Positions 17,096 to 25,685 of a stretch of 40,146 bases of DNA are shown piece after piece; positions within the stretch are counted from its first letter, which is position 1, and every line of letters begins with the position of its first letter. Below the pieces are notes generated by a model. The model was not told the DNA's origin. It saw only the letters and a list, made by a program, of their open reading frames with translations, and did no database searches. The DNA comes from an uncultured Methylotenera sp. (GTDB taxonomy: Bacteria; Pseudomonadota; Gammaproteobacteria; Burkholderiales; Methylophilaceae): the NCBI GenBank assembly GCA_902168195.1, contig CABHOJ010000100.1, forward strand, positions 1 to 40,146. Reading direction: 5' to 3'. A program made the translations under genes and the position numbers.

Positions 17096-18241
17096 ATGAA
17101 CACCGCAATCCTGGATGATGTGCCTGTCCCTCTCTTGAAGCGGCTGAGCTGGCAGGATTGGCTCTATTCGCTGATATTGGTTATAGGGGCCGTCTTTGCC
17201 TATGTGCAATACGGCAACTATATGGATGTCTACGAGAAGAGTTTCCTGTTCGGTGCGGCAGCGGTCTTCAGCTGGCTGGGCTGGCAATGGAAACCTTTGC
17301 GCATGCTGGTGATCGGCGTCGGTGCGATCAGCCTGTTCGCCATCAGCCTCTATGACGCTGATCTGGGTCGCGCCAACCAGGCCTTCCTGCTCAAATACCT
17401 GATCTCCAGCCAATCGGCCGTCATGTGGATGAACGTATTGTTCGTCCTGGCGATGCTGATCTACTGGTTCGCGATGTTCACCCGGTCGGAATTCGCCGGT
17501 AAATTCGCTTCCAGCATGACTTGGGCAGCCGTGCTCATGGGCTTGGTCGGTCTGATGGTGCGCTGGTATGAGTCCTACCTTATCGCGCCGGAAGTTGGGC
17601 ACATCCCGATCAGCAACCTGTATGAAGTGTTCATCCTGTTCTGCCTGATCACAGCCTTGCTCTATCTGTACTATGAACAGCGCTATAACACGCGTCAGCT
17701 CGGCGGCTTCGTCCTGCTGGTGGTCAGTGCGGCAGTAGGCTTCATCCTCTGGTATACCTTCGATCGCCAGGCCCATGAGATCCAGCCGCTGGTACCTGCC
17801 CTGCAGTCTTACTGGATGAAGATCCATGTGCCGGCGAATTTCGTCGGCTACGGTGCATTCTCGCTTGCCGCCATGGTCGCGCTGGCTTACTTGCTGGCGG
17901 AACGCGGCATCCTGGCAACAAAACTTCCGGCACTGGATACCTTGGATGATGTGATGTACAAGGCCATCGCGGTCGGATTCGCGTTCTTCACGATCGCGAC
18001 CATCCTCGGTGCCATGTGGGCGGCTGAAGCCTGGGGCGGTTACTGGTCGTGGGATCCGAAAGAGACCTGGGCACTGATCGTCTGGCTGAACTACGCCGCT
18101 TGGTTGCATTTGCGCATGGTCAAGGGCTTGCGCGGCCCGATCCTCGCGTGGTGGTCGCTGGTCGGGCTATTGGTGACGACGTTCGCCTTCCTCGGCGTCA
18201 ATATGTTCCTGTCGGGCCTGCATTCCTACGGAGCGCTATAA
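17096..18241 (+). CDS. ccsB: System II cytochrome c biogenesis protein CcsB (CcsA/ResC type)
   Basis: Haem-handling partner of ResB. The tryptophan-rich WWD motif is visible as WGGYWSWDPKETWALIVW at about residue 315, flanked by multiple membrane helices with conserved His. The ATG at 17096 has GGAGA 8 bases upstream and gives 381 residues; the upstream TTG/ATG codons at 17078/17081 overlap or abut the resB stop and look less likely. Together resB and ccsB imply System II maturation rather than the Ccm (System I) pathway. It converges on the histidine kinase gene. Confidence 0.94.
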   Translation: MNTAILDDVPVPLLKRLSWQDWLYSLILVIGAVFAYVQYGNYMDVYEKSFLFGAAAVFSWLGWQWKPLRMLVIGVGAISLFAISLYDADLGRANQAFLLKYLISSQSAVMWMNVLFVLAMLIYWFAMFTRSEFAGKFASSMTWAAVLMGLVGLMVRWYESYLIAPEVGHIPISNLYEVFILFCLITALLYLYYEQRYNTRQLGGFVLLVVSAAVGFILWYTFDRQAHEIQPLVPALQSYWMKIHVPANFVGYGAFSLAAMVALAYLLAERGILATKLPALDTLDDVMYKAIAVGFAFFTIATILGAMWAAEAWGGYWSWDPKETWALIVWLNYAAWLHLRMVKGLRGPILAWWSLVGLLVTTFAFLGVNMFLSGLHSYGAL

Positions 18242-18268
18242 GCCAAACGTCAGCAGCAGCCCAATATC

Positions 18269-19963
18269 TCAGGATTGATTCACACTTTCCAGTCGGAAAC
18301 GTACCGCGCCATCCCGATTGTCAGCCAGGCTCAGGCGATAGCCGGCTTGTGCAGATTGTCTATGCGCGTGGTACAAGCCGATCCCCAGGCCCGTCTCTGA
18401 ACTCACATTCTTCTTGAACAGCTGTTCGGCGACCGCCGCCGGCATGGCGGCTCCCGTGTCCACGACGTCGATACAGAAACGGTCGCTTCCGGATACGGCG
18501 CACTGAATGGTGATGCCTGGCTGCTGTTTGGACTTTGCGATGGCATTTTGGATGAGGTTATCCACCACGCTATCCAGTACTTCGGCATCGACCTCGATGT
18601 TGGCGAGCTCCGGGCTGCCGAAGGTGAGATTGCCAACCTGACTGTAACGCTGTTTCAAGCTCGTCCACCAGTAGGCGACATCCATCATGCGAACGCCTTC
18701 CTTGCGCGGCGCCTGTAATTTATCCAATGTCAGGGCGAGCCGTTGGTTGAGTTGCGGCAGCTGTCTGCGCATCAATGCCAGCAAGCGGTCACTCTCGTTA
18801 TCCGGGGTTTGTTCGGCCGCACTGCATAATGCGCTCATCGATTGGATCAGGTTCTTGATGTCATGCGTCAGACGCGCGCCGGTCTCATAGACCGCCTGCA
18901 TATAGGCAGACTGCCGCATCGTCTCCTCACGTCGTTTGGCTTCATAGAACTCTCCGACGATCTGGGTCAAGAGCTTGACGTGGATGGTCAACGCGGGCGT
19001 CAGCGGCCATTTCGTGTACAGCGACAAATGAAAGTTATGGAATTCGAAATCCGCCCGATGACTGCCTTTGTATCCATAGGTACCGTGGCTATCATCCGTG
19101 ATCCAGCTCAGCCCGCTGACCCAGGGCAACGTGGAGATCTCCAGCATCGCTGATTGCGTGAATTGTTCCGCGCTCGATTCCTGCTCAGCATGTTCCGCGA
19201 TGTTGCGTACCCATTTCTCAAACGGCATCCCTACACTGAGCAAATAGCGGGACAGTAATTGCCCAAGGCCGGCGAAGCCCGCACGCGGGTTCCATAGCCA
19301 GCTGATCGTCAGCAAAGTGAAGGCTAATCCAAAGATCACTTTCAGGATGACTTCAGCATAATTGGACGAACTCGATGCCTGGATGGCGAAGCTGCCTAGT
19401 ACCAGGATCACCGCAAGTAGCATCAGCAGAAGGGTGTAGAAGAAATCCAGGATCGGAGGCTGGTCGGCTTCCTCGGGTTCGCGGAACGTCAGCAGGATGC
19501 CCAAAGGCAATGTCGGCAATAAGTAGGTGACGACGAAATGGGTGGCTGCGATGTCTTCGGATGCGTCTAATAGTTTTGGCACCACCCACATGATGAGCAC
19601 CGAGAGCAGGTAACCCGCCGCCAATAGATAGCCGATGCGCGTGGAACGTGCGCGCGATGAGAATACCCGGCCACCCAATAAACCGAACAGGCCGGTCAGC
19701 CAGAGGGCCAACAACCACCATCCTGCGAAAAAGATCAGGCTGACCCCAGCGATGAGGAACAGGATGGCAGCTGGTGGCGAGAGCTTATCGTTAGTACGCC
19801 AGATGGGTTGCCATAAGAGAAACAACCCATAGTGACAAAGGATGATGGCGCGATCGACGATATCGTTGAACCCGAAAAGGAGGACGACATGCAATGAAAG
19901 CAGCATGAGCGCGAGTTCCCATTGGCGCTCTTTGAAGTGTTTGATGCTTGATGGCAGCTTCAT
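18269..19963 (-). CDS. Orphan membrane sensor histidine kinase
   Basis: Predicted inner-membrane histidine kinase of 564 residues. About eight hydrophobic helices fill residues 15-225. A soluble region (about 235-345) that could be GAF-like follows. The phospho-acceptor His is in RLTHDIKNLIQ (about 362). The ATPase domain has the N box NLIQNAIAK and the glycine box SETGLGIGLYHA; the first glycine box reads DTGAAMP, with Ala where a second Gly is usual. The layout and the HDxKN motif recall PrsK-type kinases that work with sigma-54 regulators. No response regulator lies nearby. It is divergent from a pilin gene with a sigma-54 promoter, a suggestive but unproven link. Confidence 0.85.
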   Translation of the reverse strand: MKLPSSIKHFKERQWELALMLLSLHVVLLFGFNDIVDRAIILCHYGLFLLWQPIWRTNDKLSPPAAILFLIAGVSLIFFAGWWLLALWLTGLFGLLGGRVFSSRARSTRIGYLLAAGYLLSVLIMWVVPKLLDASEDIAATHFVVTYLLPTLPLGILLTFREPEEADQPPILDFFYTLLLMLLAVILVLGSFAIQASSSSNYAEVILKVIFGLAFTLLTISWLWNPRAGFAGLGQLLSRYLLSVGMPFEKWVRNIAEHAEQESSAEQFTQSAMLEISTLPWVSGLSWITDDSHGTYGYKGSHRADFEFHNFHLSLYTKWPLTPALTIHVKLLTQIVGEFYEAKRREETMRQSAYMQAVYETGARLTHDIKNLIQSMSALCSAAEQTPDNESDRLLALMRRQLPQLNQRLALTLDKLQAPRKEGVRMMDVAYWWTSLKQRYSQVGNLTFGSPELANIEVDAEVLDSVVDNLIQNAIAKSKQQPGITIQCAVSGSDRFCIDVVDTGAAMPAAVAEQLFKKNVSSETGLGIGLYHAHRQSAQAGYRLSLADNRDGAVRFRLESVNQS

Positions 19964-19989
19964 GATCTATCGCTTTGCAAGTGTTGAAT

Positions 19990-20027
19990 ATGTCGAATTT
20001 TTGGCAATATTGACGTATTTTCGACAT
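19990..20027. repeat. Spaced inverted repeat between kinase and pilin genes
   Basis: ATGTCGAA (19990-19997) is repeated inverted as TTCGACAT (20020-20027), with 22 bases between. It lies about 70-110 bases upstream of the sigma-54 site, the usual distance for an enhancer-binding protein, and also 27-64 bases before the kinase start codon. Confidence 0.5.
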
Positions 20028-20099
20028 CATTCATTTGAAATTTCAATCAATTCAGCTCAAAAATCGTTCGAATCCGGCGCTTATAGCGGGATTTCAAAC

Positions 20100-20115
20100 T
20101 GGCACAAAAAATGCA
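20100..20115 (+). promoter_or_regulatory. Sigma-54 (-24/-12) promoter of the pilin-like gene
   Basis: TGGCAC, five A's and ATGCA match the sigma-54 consensus TGGCAC-N5-TTGCA at all but one position. The key GG and GC pairs are exactly 10 bases apart. Transcription would start near 20126, about 60 bases before the ATG at 20187. Pilin genes driven by sigma-54 are well known. Confidence 0.75.
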
Positions 20116-20186
20116 GATGACTCTTTGCGCTAATCTCGTTTGCGTAACTATCAACCATTCAGCGCCATGGGGCGAAGGATAACATA

Positions 20187-20840
20187 ATGAAAAAGCAGGT
20201 TGGTTTCACCCTGATTGAACTGGCGATCGTGTTGGTCATCATTGGATTGCTATTGGGCGGCGTGCTCAAGGGGCAGGAGTTGATCAATAGTGCCAAGGTC
20301 AAGAATATGGCGACTGATTTTAAGAATATCCAGGTCTACATCTATGGATATCAGGATAAGTTCAAGGCGCTCCCGGGTGACGATGCTGCCGCTGTGGCCC
20401 ATGTGACCGGCACCTTGGCTACTACGCCAGGTACTGCAGGCAACGCCATCATCGAAGGTGCCTGGAATTCAACCACGGTGACCGACGAATCCTATCTTTT
20501 CTGGCAGCACGTGCGACTGGCTGGCCTGGCTGCAGGCAGTACCGATGCAACTACGCCAGCGACCTACGTGCCACGCAATGCGGATGGCGGACGTATCGGG
20601 GTTCAAAGCGTCAGTGGGTTCACTGCAGTTTCTGTCCTCCCGACCGCTGGTGGTATCTCTGGTGCGTATGTCATTTGTTCTGACGGTATCCTGGGTAAAT
20701 TCGCCAAGCAACTCGATACGACGCTGGATGACGGTATCGGCAGCACAGGCTCGATGCGTGTCGTCGTAAATGGCACACCGAGTATCGGTGTCGCCGCTCC
20801 TGTGGATTCCACAACCTATCTGGTGTGTCTGGCGTTCTAA
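20187..20840 (+). CDS. Type IV pilin-like protein
   Basis: Prepilin-type protein of 217 residues. The six-residue leader MKKQVG ends at the prepilin peptidase site G/FTLIEL, with Glu5 present, followed by the long hydrophobic helix AIVLVIIGLLLGGVLKGQEL. The rest is a Thr/Ala/Gly-rich globular domain with two Cys, at YVICSDG and near the C-terminus (YLVCLAF), placed to form a D-loop disulfide. GAAGGA lies 7 bases before the ATG. The gene is monocistronic, with its own sigma-54 promoter and terminator, and no other pilus genes are near. It could be a major pilin, a minor pilin or a type II secretion pseudopilin. Confidence 0.87.
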   Translation: MKKQVGFTLIELAIVLVIIGLLLGGVLKGQELINSAKVKNMATDFKNIQVYIYGYQDKFKALPGDDAAAVAHVTGTLATTPGTAGNAIIEGAWNSTTVTDESYLFWQHVRLAGLAAGSTDATTPATYVPRNADGGRIGVQSVSGFTAVSVLPTAGGISGAYVICSDGILGKFAKQLDTTLDDGIGSTGSMRVVVNGTPSIGVAAPVDSTTYLVCLAF

Positions 20841-20851
20841 TCTGAATAGTT

Positions 20852-20878
20852 AAAAAGCCCGCTCAGGCGGGCTTTTTT
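20852..20878 (+). terminator. Terminator after the pilin-like gene
   Basis: An 11-base stem AAAAAGCCCGC with its complement encloses the loop TCAG and ends in six T's, 12 bases after the stop codon. It isolates the pilin gene from the mla operon. Confidence 0.93.
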
Positions 20879-20960
20879 ATTGCTGGCGTTGTACGTAAAG
20901 TTATGTTCAGGCGCTGATTTGCATTAGAATAAGCCGCTGAATAAAACTGACCAGATCAAC

Positions 20961-21767
20961 ATGTCTGACAACATCGTCGAAATCGACAATCTATCATTTG
21001 GCTACAAGGGTCGCTTGCTGCACAAAGGCATTAATATGTCTTTCCCGCGCGGCAAGGTTGTCGCCATCATGGGCGGCAGCGGTAGCGGCAAAACGACCTT
21101 GTTGCGGTTGATCGGCGGACAGCTGAAGCCGACGCACGGAAAAGTACTGGTTGACGGTAAGGTCGTGCATGAGCAGGATCGTCACGGGCTATACTTGCTG
21201 CGTCGCAAGATGGGCATGCTGTTCCAGTTCGGTGCCTTGTTCACAGACCTTTCGGTCTACGAAAATGTGGCCTTTCCTATTCGCGAGCATACGGATCTTC
21301 CGGAAACCATCATCCGCGATCTGGTGATGATGAAGCTCAATGCCGTCGGTTTACGCGGCGCCCGCAATCTCATGCCTACAGAACTGTCAGGCGGCATGGC
21401 CCGCCGAGTCGCTTTGGCGCGGGCGGTGGCGCTGGACCCCGAGATTGTCATGTACGACGAGCCGTTCACTGGTCTCGATCCGATCTCCATGAGCGTCACC
21501 TGCAACCTCATCAAGAAACTGAACGACGCGCTGGGTGCGACCTCTATCGTCGTCACGCACGACGTGAAAGAGGCATTCGCCATCGCCGATTACGTCTACA
21601 TCGTGGCCAACGGTGTGGTGGAAGCAGAAGGGACGCCGGACGGCCTGCGTCAGTCGACCGAGCCCTTCGTGCATCAGTTCGTGCATGGCGACGTCGATGG
21701 TCCGGTCCCTTTCCATTATTCAGCACCTGATTACAGGAAAGATATGTTGAGAGGCCATGATGCTTAA
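20961..21767 (+). CDS. mlaF: Phospholipid transport ATPase MlaF
   Basis: ATPase of the MlaFEDB inner-membrane complex, which moves phospholipid between the inner membrane and periplasmic MlaC and so keeps outer-membrane asymmetry. Walker A is GGSGSGKTTLL (about 35-45), the signature is LSGGMARRVALARA and Walker B is IVMYDEPFTGLDP. The 268 residues end in a short tail, FHYSAPDYRKDML, of the kind MlaF uses to contact its partner. It is the first gene of mlaFEDCB and its stop overlaps the mlaE start. Confidence 0.95.
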   Translation: MSDNIVEIDNLSFGYKGRLLHKGINMSFPRGKVVAIMGGSGSGKTTLLRLIGGQLKPTHGKVLVDGKVVHEQDRHGLYLLRRKMGMLFQFGALFTDLSVYENVAFPIREHTDLPETIIRDLVMMKLNAVGLRGARNLMPTELSGGMARRVALARAVALDPEIVMYDEPFTGLDPISMSVTCNLIKKLNDALGATSIVVTHDVKEAFAIADYVYIVANGVVEAEGTPDGLRQSTEPFVHQFVHGDVDGPVPFHYSAPDYRKDMLRGHDA

Positions 21768-22548
21768 CGCGATTGCAGGTAAGTTACGTGGCATTGGCCA
21801 TCGCATTATCGATCGCCTCTGGCGCCTGGGGGCTGCAGTCCGGTTCTTCGGTTACACGCTCATCTATTCTGGGGAAAGCTTCCGTCGCCTGCATCTGACG
21901 ATACGCGAGATCTATTTCACAGGCGTCATGTCACTGGTCATCATCCTGGTATCGGCGTTCTTTGTAGGCATGGTGCTGGCTCTGCAAGGCTACAACACGT
22001 TGCAGAAATACGGCTCGTCCGAAGCCATTGGCGTGCTGGTGGCGCTGTCGCTGGTACGTGAACTTGGACCTGTGGTGACGGCCCTCTTGTTTGCCGGTCG
22101 TGCCGGTACGGCGATCACCGCGGAGATCGGTCTGATGAAGACGACCGAACAGTTGTCAGCCATGGAGATGATGGCCGTGAGCCCTATTGCGCGGGTGGTG
22201 GCGCCACGTTTCTGGGCCGGTGTGATCTCCATGCCTTTGTTGGCGGCCTTGTTCTCGATGGTCGGTATCCTGGGTGGTTACCTGGTCGCGGTCCCGCTGA
22301 TCGGTGTCGATCACGGAGCCTTCTGGTCGCAGATGCAGGCGAATGTCGATTTTCAGGCGGATATCGTCAACGGTGTCATCAAGAGTGCCGTCTTTGGCGT
22401 TGCTTGCACCATGATCGCATTGTTCGAAGGTTTTGACGCGCCGCCGACGGCTGAAGGCGTGAGCCGGGCCACCACGCGTACTGTAGTGAATTCATCATTG
22501 GCTGTATTAGGCCTGGACTTTGTTTTGACCTCGTTCATGATCAGCTGA
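21757..22548 (+). CDS. mlaE: Phospholipid transport permease MlaE
   Basis: Integral membrane permease of the Mla complex. The typical region LVRELGPVVTALLFAGRAGTAI (seen in parts) and TAEIGLMKTTEQLSAMEMM lies near residues 100-135. Five or so hydrophobic helices are visible. Length 263 is normal. Two ATG codons in a row (21757, 21760) overlap the mlaF stop; GAGG just upstream suits the second slightly better. mlaD follows after 18 bases. Confidence 0.95.
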   Translation: MMLNAIAGKLRGIGHRIIDRLWRLGAAVRFFGYTLIYSGESFRRLHLTIREIYFTGVMSLVIILVSAFFVGMVLALQGYNTLQKYGSSEAIGVLVALSLVRELGPVVTALLFAGRAGTAITAEIGLMKTTEQLSAMEMMAVSPIARVVAPRFWAGVISMPLLAALFSMVGILGGYLVAVPLIGVDHGAFWSQMQANVDFQADIVNGVIKSAVFGVACTMIALFEGFDAPPTAEGVSRATTRTVVNSSLAVLGLDFVLTSFMIS

Positions 22549-22566
22549 ACACACTGAGGAGTAGAA

Positions 22567-23046
22567 ATGGAACGCACGACGATCGATCTATGGGTAGGCA
22601 TCTTCGCCGCCGCTGGCGCAGCAGCCTTATTGGGGCTGGCCATGAAAGTGGGGAATCTCACGTCCAGCGATATCGGTGAGACCTACACCGTGACAGCGGC
22701 ATTCGAAAATATCGGCGGTCTGAAGCCACGCGCCCCGGTCAAAAGTGCGGGTGTCGTCGTGGGCCGGGTCGATGCCATTCAGTTCGATACTGAAACTTAT
22801 GAGGCAAAGGTGACCCTAAAGGTAGACAAGCGCTACCCCTTCCCCAAGGATACGTTTGCCAATATCTATACGGCTGGCCTGTTGGGCGAGCAATACGTCG
22901 GTCTTGAGGCCGGCGGTGACGAAGCGAGCCTGCAGAATGGTGATAAAATCACGCACACTCAGGACGCAGTGGTACTGGAAAAGATGATCAGTCAATTCCT
23001 CTACAACAAGGCTTCCGAATCCAATGACAAGAAAGAGACGGAATAA
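22567..23046 (+). CDS. mlaD: Phospholipid transport MCE-domain protein MlaD
   Basis: Periplasmic lipid-binding ring protein anchored to MlaE. One N-terminal membrane helix (DLWVGIFAAAGAAALLGLAM) is followed by an MCE domain (about 35-115) with GLKPRAPVKSAGVVVGRV and a GLLGEQYVGLE motif. The last 25 residues are charged and polar. Its 159 residues match the short single-MCE MlaD form. GAGGAG precedes the ATG. mlaC begins 3 bases after its stop. Confidence 0.95.
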   Translation: MERTTIDLWVGIFAAAGAAALLGLAMKVGNLTSSDIGETYTVTAAFENIGGLKPRAPVKSAGVVVGRVDAIQFDTETYEAKVTLKVDKRYPFPKDTFANIYTAGLLGEQYVGLEAGGDEASLQNGDKITHTQDAVVLEKMISQFLYNKASESNDKKETE

Positions 23047-23049
23047 AGC

Positions 23050-23646
23050 ATGAACAGCATCATCAAGTGTTTGTTGGGTATCATGTTGATGGCTTCTACG
23101 CAGCTGGCGCTGGCTGCCATCGGCCCCGATGAGCTGGTCAAGAGTACCGCGGAAGACGTGCTGACCATCATCAAGAAGGACAAGGATATCCAGAACGGCG
23201 ATCAGAAGAAGGTGTTCGCGCTGGCTGAAGAGAAGATCCTGCCCAACTTCAATTTCGATCGCGTCTGCCGCATGGTGCTGGGTAAGCACTGGCATCGCGC
23301 CACCAAGGAGCAGCAAGCCGCTTTCCAGCAAGAGTTCCGTAGCCTGCTGTTGCGGACCTACGCGACCGCCTTGTCCAAGTACCGTAACCAGACCATCGAA
23401 TACAAGCCATTGCGCAGCCAGCCTGGCGATACCGATGTCACGGTCAAGACCGAGATCGTACAGCCAGGTGGTCAGCCTGTGGCAGTCGACTATGCCCTCG
23501 AAAAGAACGGTGACAGCTGGAAGGTCTACGACATCGTCATCGAAGGCGTGAGCCTGGTGACCAACTATCGCAGCCAGTTCAGCAATGAGATCAAGCAGTC
23601 CGGCATGGACGGCCTGATCGAGAAGCTCGCAACCAAGAACAAGTAA
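23050..23646 (+). CDS. mlaC: Phospholipid shuttle protein MlaC
   Basis: Soluble periplasmic carrier that ferries phospholipid between MlaD and the outer-membrane MlaA-porin complex. A signal peptide (MNSIIKCLLGIMLMASTQLALA) precedes a typical MlaC fold, with FDRVCRMVLGKHWHRATKEQ (about 76-95), RSLLLRTYATAL and a C-terminal YDIVIEGVSLVTNYRSQF. Length 198 is usual. mlaA is not in the window. Confidence 0.95.
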   Translation: MNSIIKCLLGIMLMASTQLALAAIGPDELVKSTAEDVLTIIKKDKDIQNGDQKKVFALAEEKILPNFNFDRVCRMVLGKHWHRATKEQQAAFQQEFRSLLLRTYATALSKYRNQTIEYKPLRSQPGDTDVTVKTEIVQPGGQPVAVDYALEKNGDSWKVYDIVIEGVSLVTNYRSQFSNEIKQSGMDGLIEKLATKNK

Positions 23647-23656
23647 GCGTAATCAA

Positions 23657-23950
23657 TTGGCCCAGATCACCTTACAAGGCAATCGCTGGTTGGTCAGTGG
23701 TGACATCACCGCTGACCACATCTGCGACCTGTTGTCCGAGAGTGCTGCGCTCGGTAACGCGCAGAACGTCGAGATCGACCTGGCTGAAGTGTCTGATGTG
23801 GATACTGCCAGCATCAGTCTGATGTTCGAATGGTTGCGCCAGGCGCATGCCAGTAAACATAAAGTCACCTTCGCCAATCTGCCGAAGAACCTGTTGAGCC
23901 TGGCCACGCTATATGGCGTGCTAGAGCTGATCCCACAAACTTCCCATTGA
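23657..23950 (+). CDS. mlaB: STAS-domain protein MlaB
   Basis: Small cytosolic STAS protein that stabilises the MlaFE core. The 97 residues show the STAS pattern: a beta-rich start (ITLQGNRWLVSGDIT), then VEIDLAEVSDVDTASISLMFEW, with the Asp-Thr/Ser segment at the helix start. The start codon is TTG at 23657, 10 bases after mlaC. The position as fifth gene after mlaFEDC makes the call firm. Confidence 0.9.
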   Translation: MAQITLQGNRWLVSGDITADHICDLLSESAALGNAQNVEIDLAEVSDVDTASISLMFEWLRQAHASKHKVTFANLPKNLLSLATLYGVLELIPQTSH

Positions 23951-23981
23951 GTATCGGGGCAATGACCCCATACCAGACCCT

Positions 23982-24881
23982 ATGATTCCCGCGATTCAAC
24001 TCGAGCAGGTCCAAAAGCATTTCGGTGGCTTGGCAGCACTGAAAGGGGTGGATCTGACCATCGAACAAGGTGAGTTCTTTGCCTTGCTCGGGCCTAACGG
24101 AGCCGGCAAATCCACCCTGATCAACCTGCTAGCTGGTTTGCTGAAGCCGACGAGCGGCAAGTTGTCGGTGCTGGGTTTCGATGTACAGGCGCAATATGCC
24201 GACGCACGGCGTGCCCTGGGTGTCGTGCCGCAGGAACTGGTATTCGATCCGTTCTTCAACGTGCGCGAGATGCTGCGCTTCCAGGCTGGTTATTTCGGCC
24301 GTGGTCGGGAGAACGATGCCTGGGTCGATGAGATCATCGAATGCCTGGGACTGACGGATAAAGCCCATACCAATATGCGAAGATTGTCGGGCGGCATGAA
24401 GCGCCGTGCATTGATCGCACAGGCGTTAGCGCACAAGCCGCCCGTGATCGTGCTGGATGAGCCGACCGCCGGTGTCGACGTCGAATTGCGCCAGATGTTG
24501 TGGGAATTCATCAAACGCCTCAATCGCGAGGGTCACACTATCATCCTCACCACGCACTACCTTGAAGAAGCGGAGACCCTGTGCTCTCGCGTGGCGATGA
24601 TGAAACAGGGCGAGATCGTCGCGCTCGATAGCACGCAAAACCTGCTGAATCGCCTGCCGGGCAAGAATCTGCAGCTCAAGCTCGCTGACGCTTTGCCGAC
24701 CAGCCTGATGGATCTGGTCAAGTTCGCAGATGGTCTGGACTACACGCTGGCGCTCAATGAGGTGGCGCAGGTCGAGTTCGTCCTGACCGAGTTACGTGCC
24801 GCCAATGTGGCCGTCGTCGACATGCAGCTGATTGAAGCCGATCTGGAAGATGTGTTCGTCAACTTGGTGGGGCGCGCATGA
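23982..24881 (+). CDS. yadG: ABC-2 exporter ATPase, YadG-like
   Basis: ATPase subunit of an ABC-2 type exporter. Walker A is GPNGAGKST (about 39-47), the signature is RLSGGMKRRALIAQAL and Walker B is VIVLDEPTAGVD. A C-terminal domain of about 80 residues follows the nucleotide-binding core. It begins 31 bases after mlaB and ends in an ATGA overlap with the permease gene. The E. coli homologue YadGH has no well-defined substrate. Placement inside the mla-ibaG-murA block hints at an envelope role, but that is inference. Confidence 0.9.
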   Translation: MIPAIQLEQVQKHFGGLAALKGVDLTIEQGEFFALLGPNGAGKSTLINLLAGLLKPTSGKLSVLGFDVQAQYADARRALGVVPQELVFDPFFNVREMLRFQAGYFGRGRENDAWVDEIIECLGLTDKAHTNMRRLSGGMKRRALIAQALAHKPPVIVLDEPTAGVDVELRQMLWEFIKRLNREGHTIILTTHYLEEAETLCSRVAMMKQGEIVALDSTQNLLNRLPGKNLQLKLADALPTSLMDLVKFADGLDYTLALNEVAQVEFVLTELRAANVAVVDMQLIEADLEDVFVNLVGRA

Positions 24882-25642
24882 TGGCGAATCTTCGCGGGCC
24901 TTGGACTTTGTTCAAAAAGGAATTGCTGCGTTTCTGGCGCGTCAGTTTCCAGACAGTCGCTGCACCGGTGATGACCGCCTTACTTTATTTACTGGTGTTC
25001 TCGCATGTGCTGGAAGGACGGGTCCAGGTGCATGGTGTCAGCTATACGACGTTCCTGATCCCGGGCTTGATCATGATGTCCGTGTTGCAGAATGCCTTCG
25101 CTAACAGCTCTTCCAGTCTGATCCAGTCCAAGGTCATGGGCAATCTCGTGTTTGTGCTGTTGACGCCGATCTCCTATCTGCAGTTCTTCCTGGCTTTCCT
25201 CGCGGCTTCCGTGATCCGCGGCTTGGTCGTCGGCCTGGGCATCTACCTAGTCGCCATTCTGTTCGTCGATCTGCCCATCACCTATCCTTGGTTGATCCTG
25301 GCGTTCGCCATCACCGGCAGTGCCTTGCTGGGTGCGTTCGGTATCGTGGCTGGCATCTGGGCTGACAAGTTCGACCAGATGGCAGCATTCCAGAATTTCA
25401 TCATCATGCCGTTGTCTTTCCTGTCCGGTGTGTTCTATTCGATCCATTCCCTGCCGCCATTCTGGCAGACCGTGTCGCATTTCAACCCGTTCTTCTACAT
25501 GATCGACGGGTTCCGCTACGGCTTCTTCGGTACAGGGGATATTTCCCCTGCCATCAGCTTAAGCGTTGTCGCTGGTAGCTTTTTTGTCCTATCATGGCTG
25601 ACTTTGAAAATGCTGAAATCCGGCTATAAATTACGGGGTTAG
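24878..25642 (+). CDS. yadH: ABC-2 exporter permease, YadH-like
   Basis: Membrane permease partner of the preceding ATPase. About six hydrophobic helices span residues 20-250. The ABC-2 features are visible: FLIPGLIMMSVLQNAFANSS (about 55-75) and the later FIIMPLSFLSGVFYSI (about 170-186) followed by NPFFYMIDGFRYGF. Length 254 is typical. The start (ATG at 24878, or 24881) overlaps the ATPase stop, so the two are translationally coupled. Confidence 0.92.
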   Translation: MMANLRGPWTLFKKELLRFWRVSFQTVAAPVMTALLYLLVFSHVLEGRVQVHGVSYTTFLIPGLIMMSVLQNAFANSSSSLIQSKVMGNLVFVLLTPISYLQFFLAFLAASVIRGLVVGLGIYLVAILFVDLPITYPWLILAFAITGSALLGAFGIVAGIWADKFDQMAAFQNFIIMPLSFLSGVFYSIHSLPPFWQTVSHFNPFFYMIDGFRYGFFGTGDISPAISLSVVAGSFFVLSWLTLKMLKSGYKLRG

Positions 25643-25685
25643 CCCAAAGGACTAACCTCAAGGACTAACCCAAGACAGGATCGAT

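Noticed and set aside
17042-18109. 355-residue minus-strand ORF opposite ccsB
   Set aside because: It has an unnatural Gln/His/Asp-rich composition and is the shadow of a secure membrane protein gene.
23956-23970. Small GGGG...CCCC hairpin before yadG
   Set aside because: The stem is only four bases with no T tract, so it is not a credible terminator.
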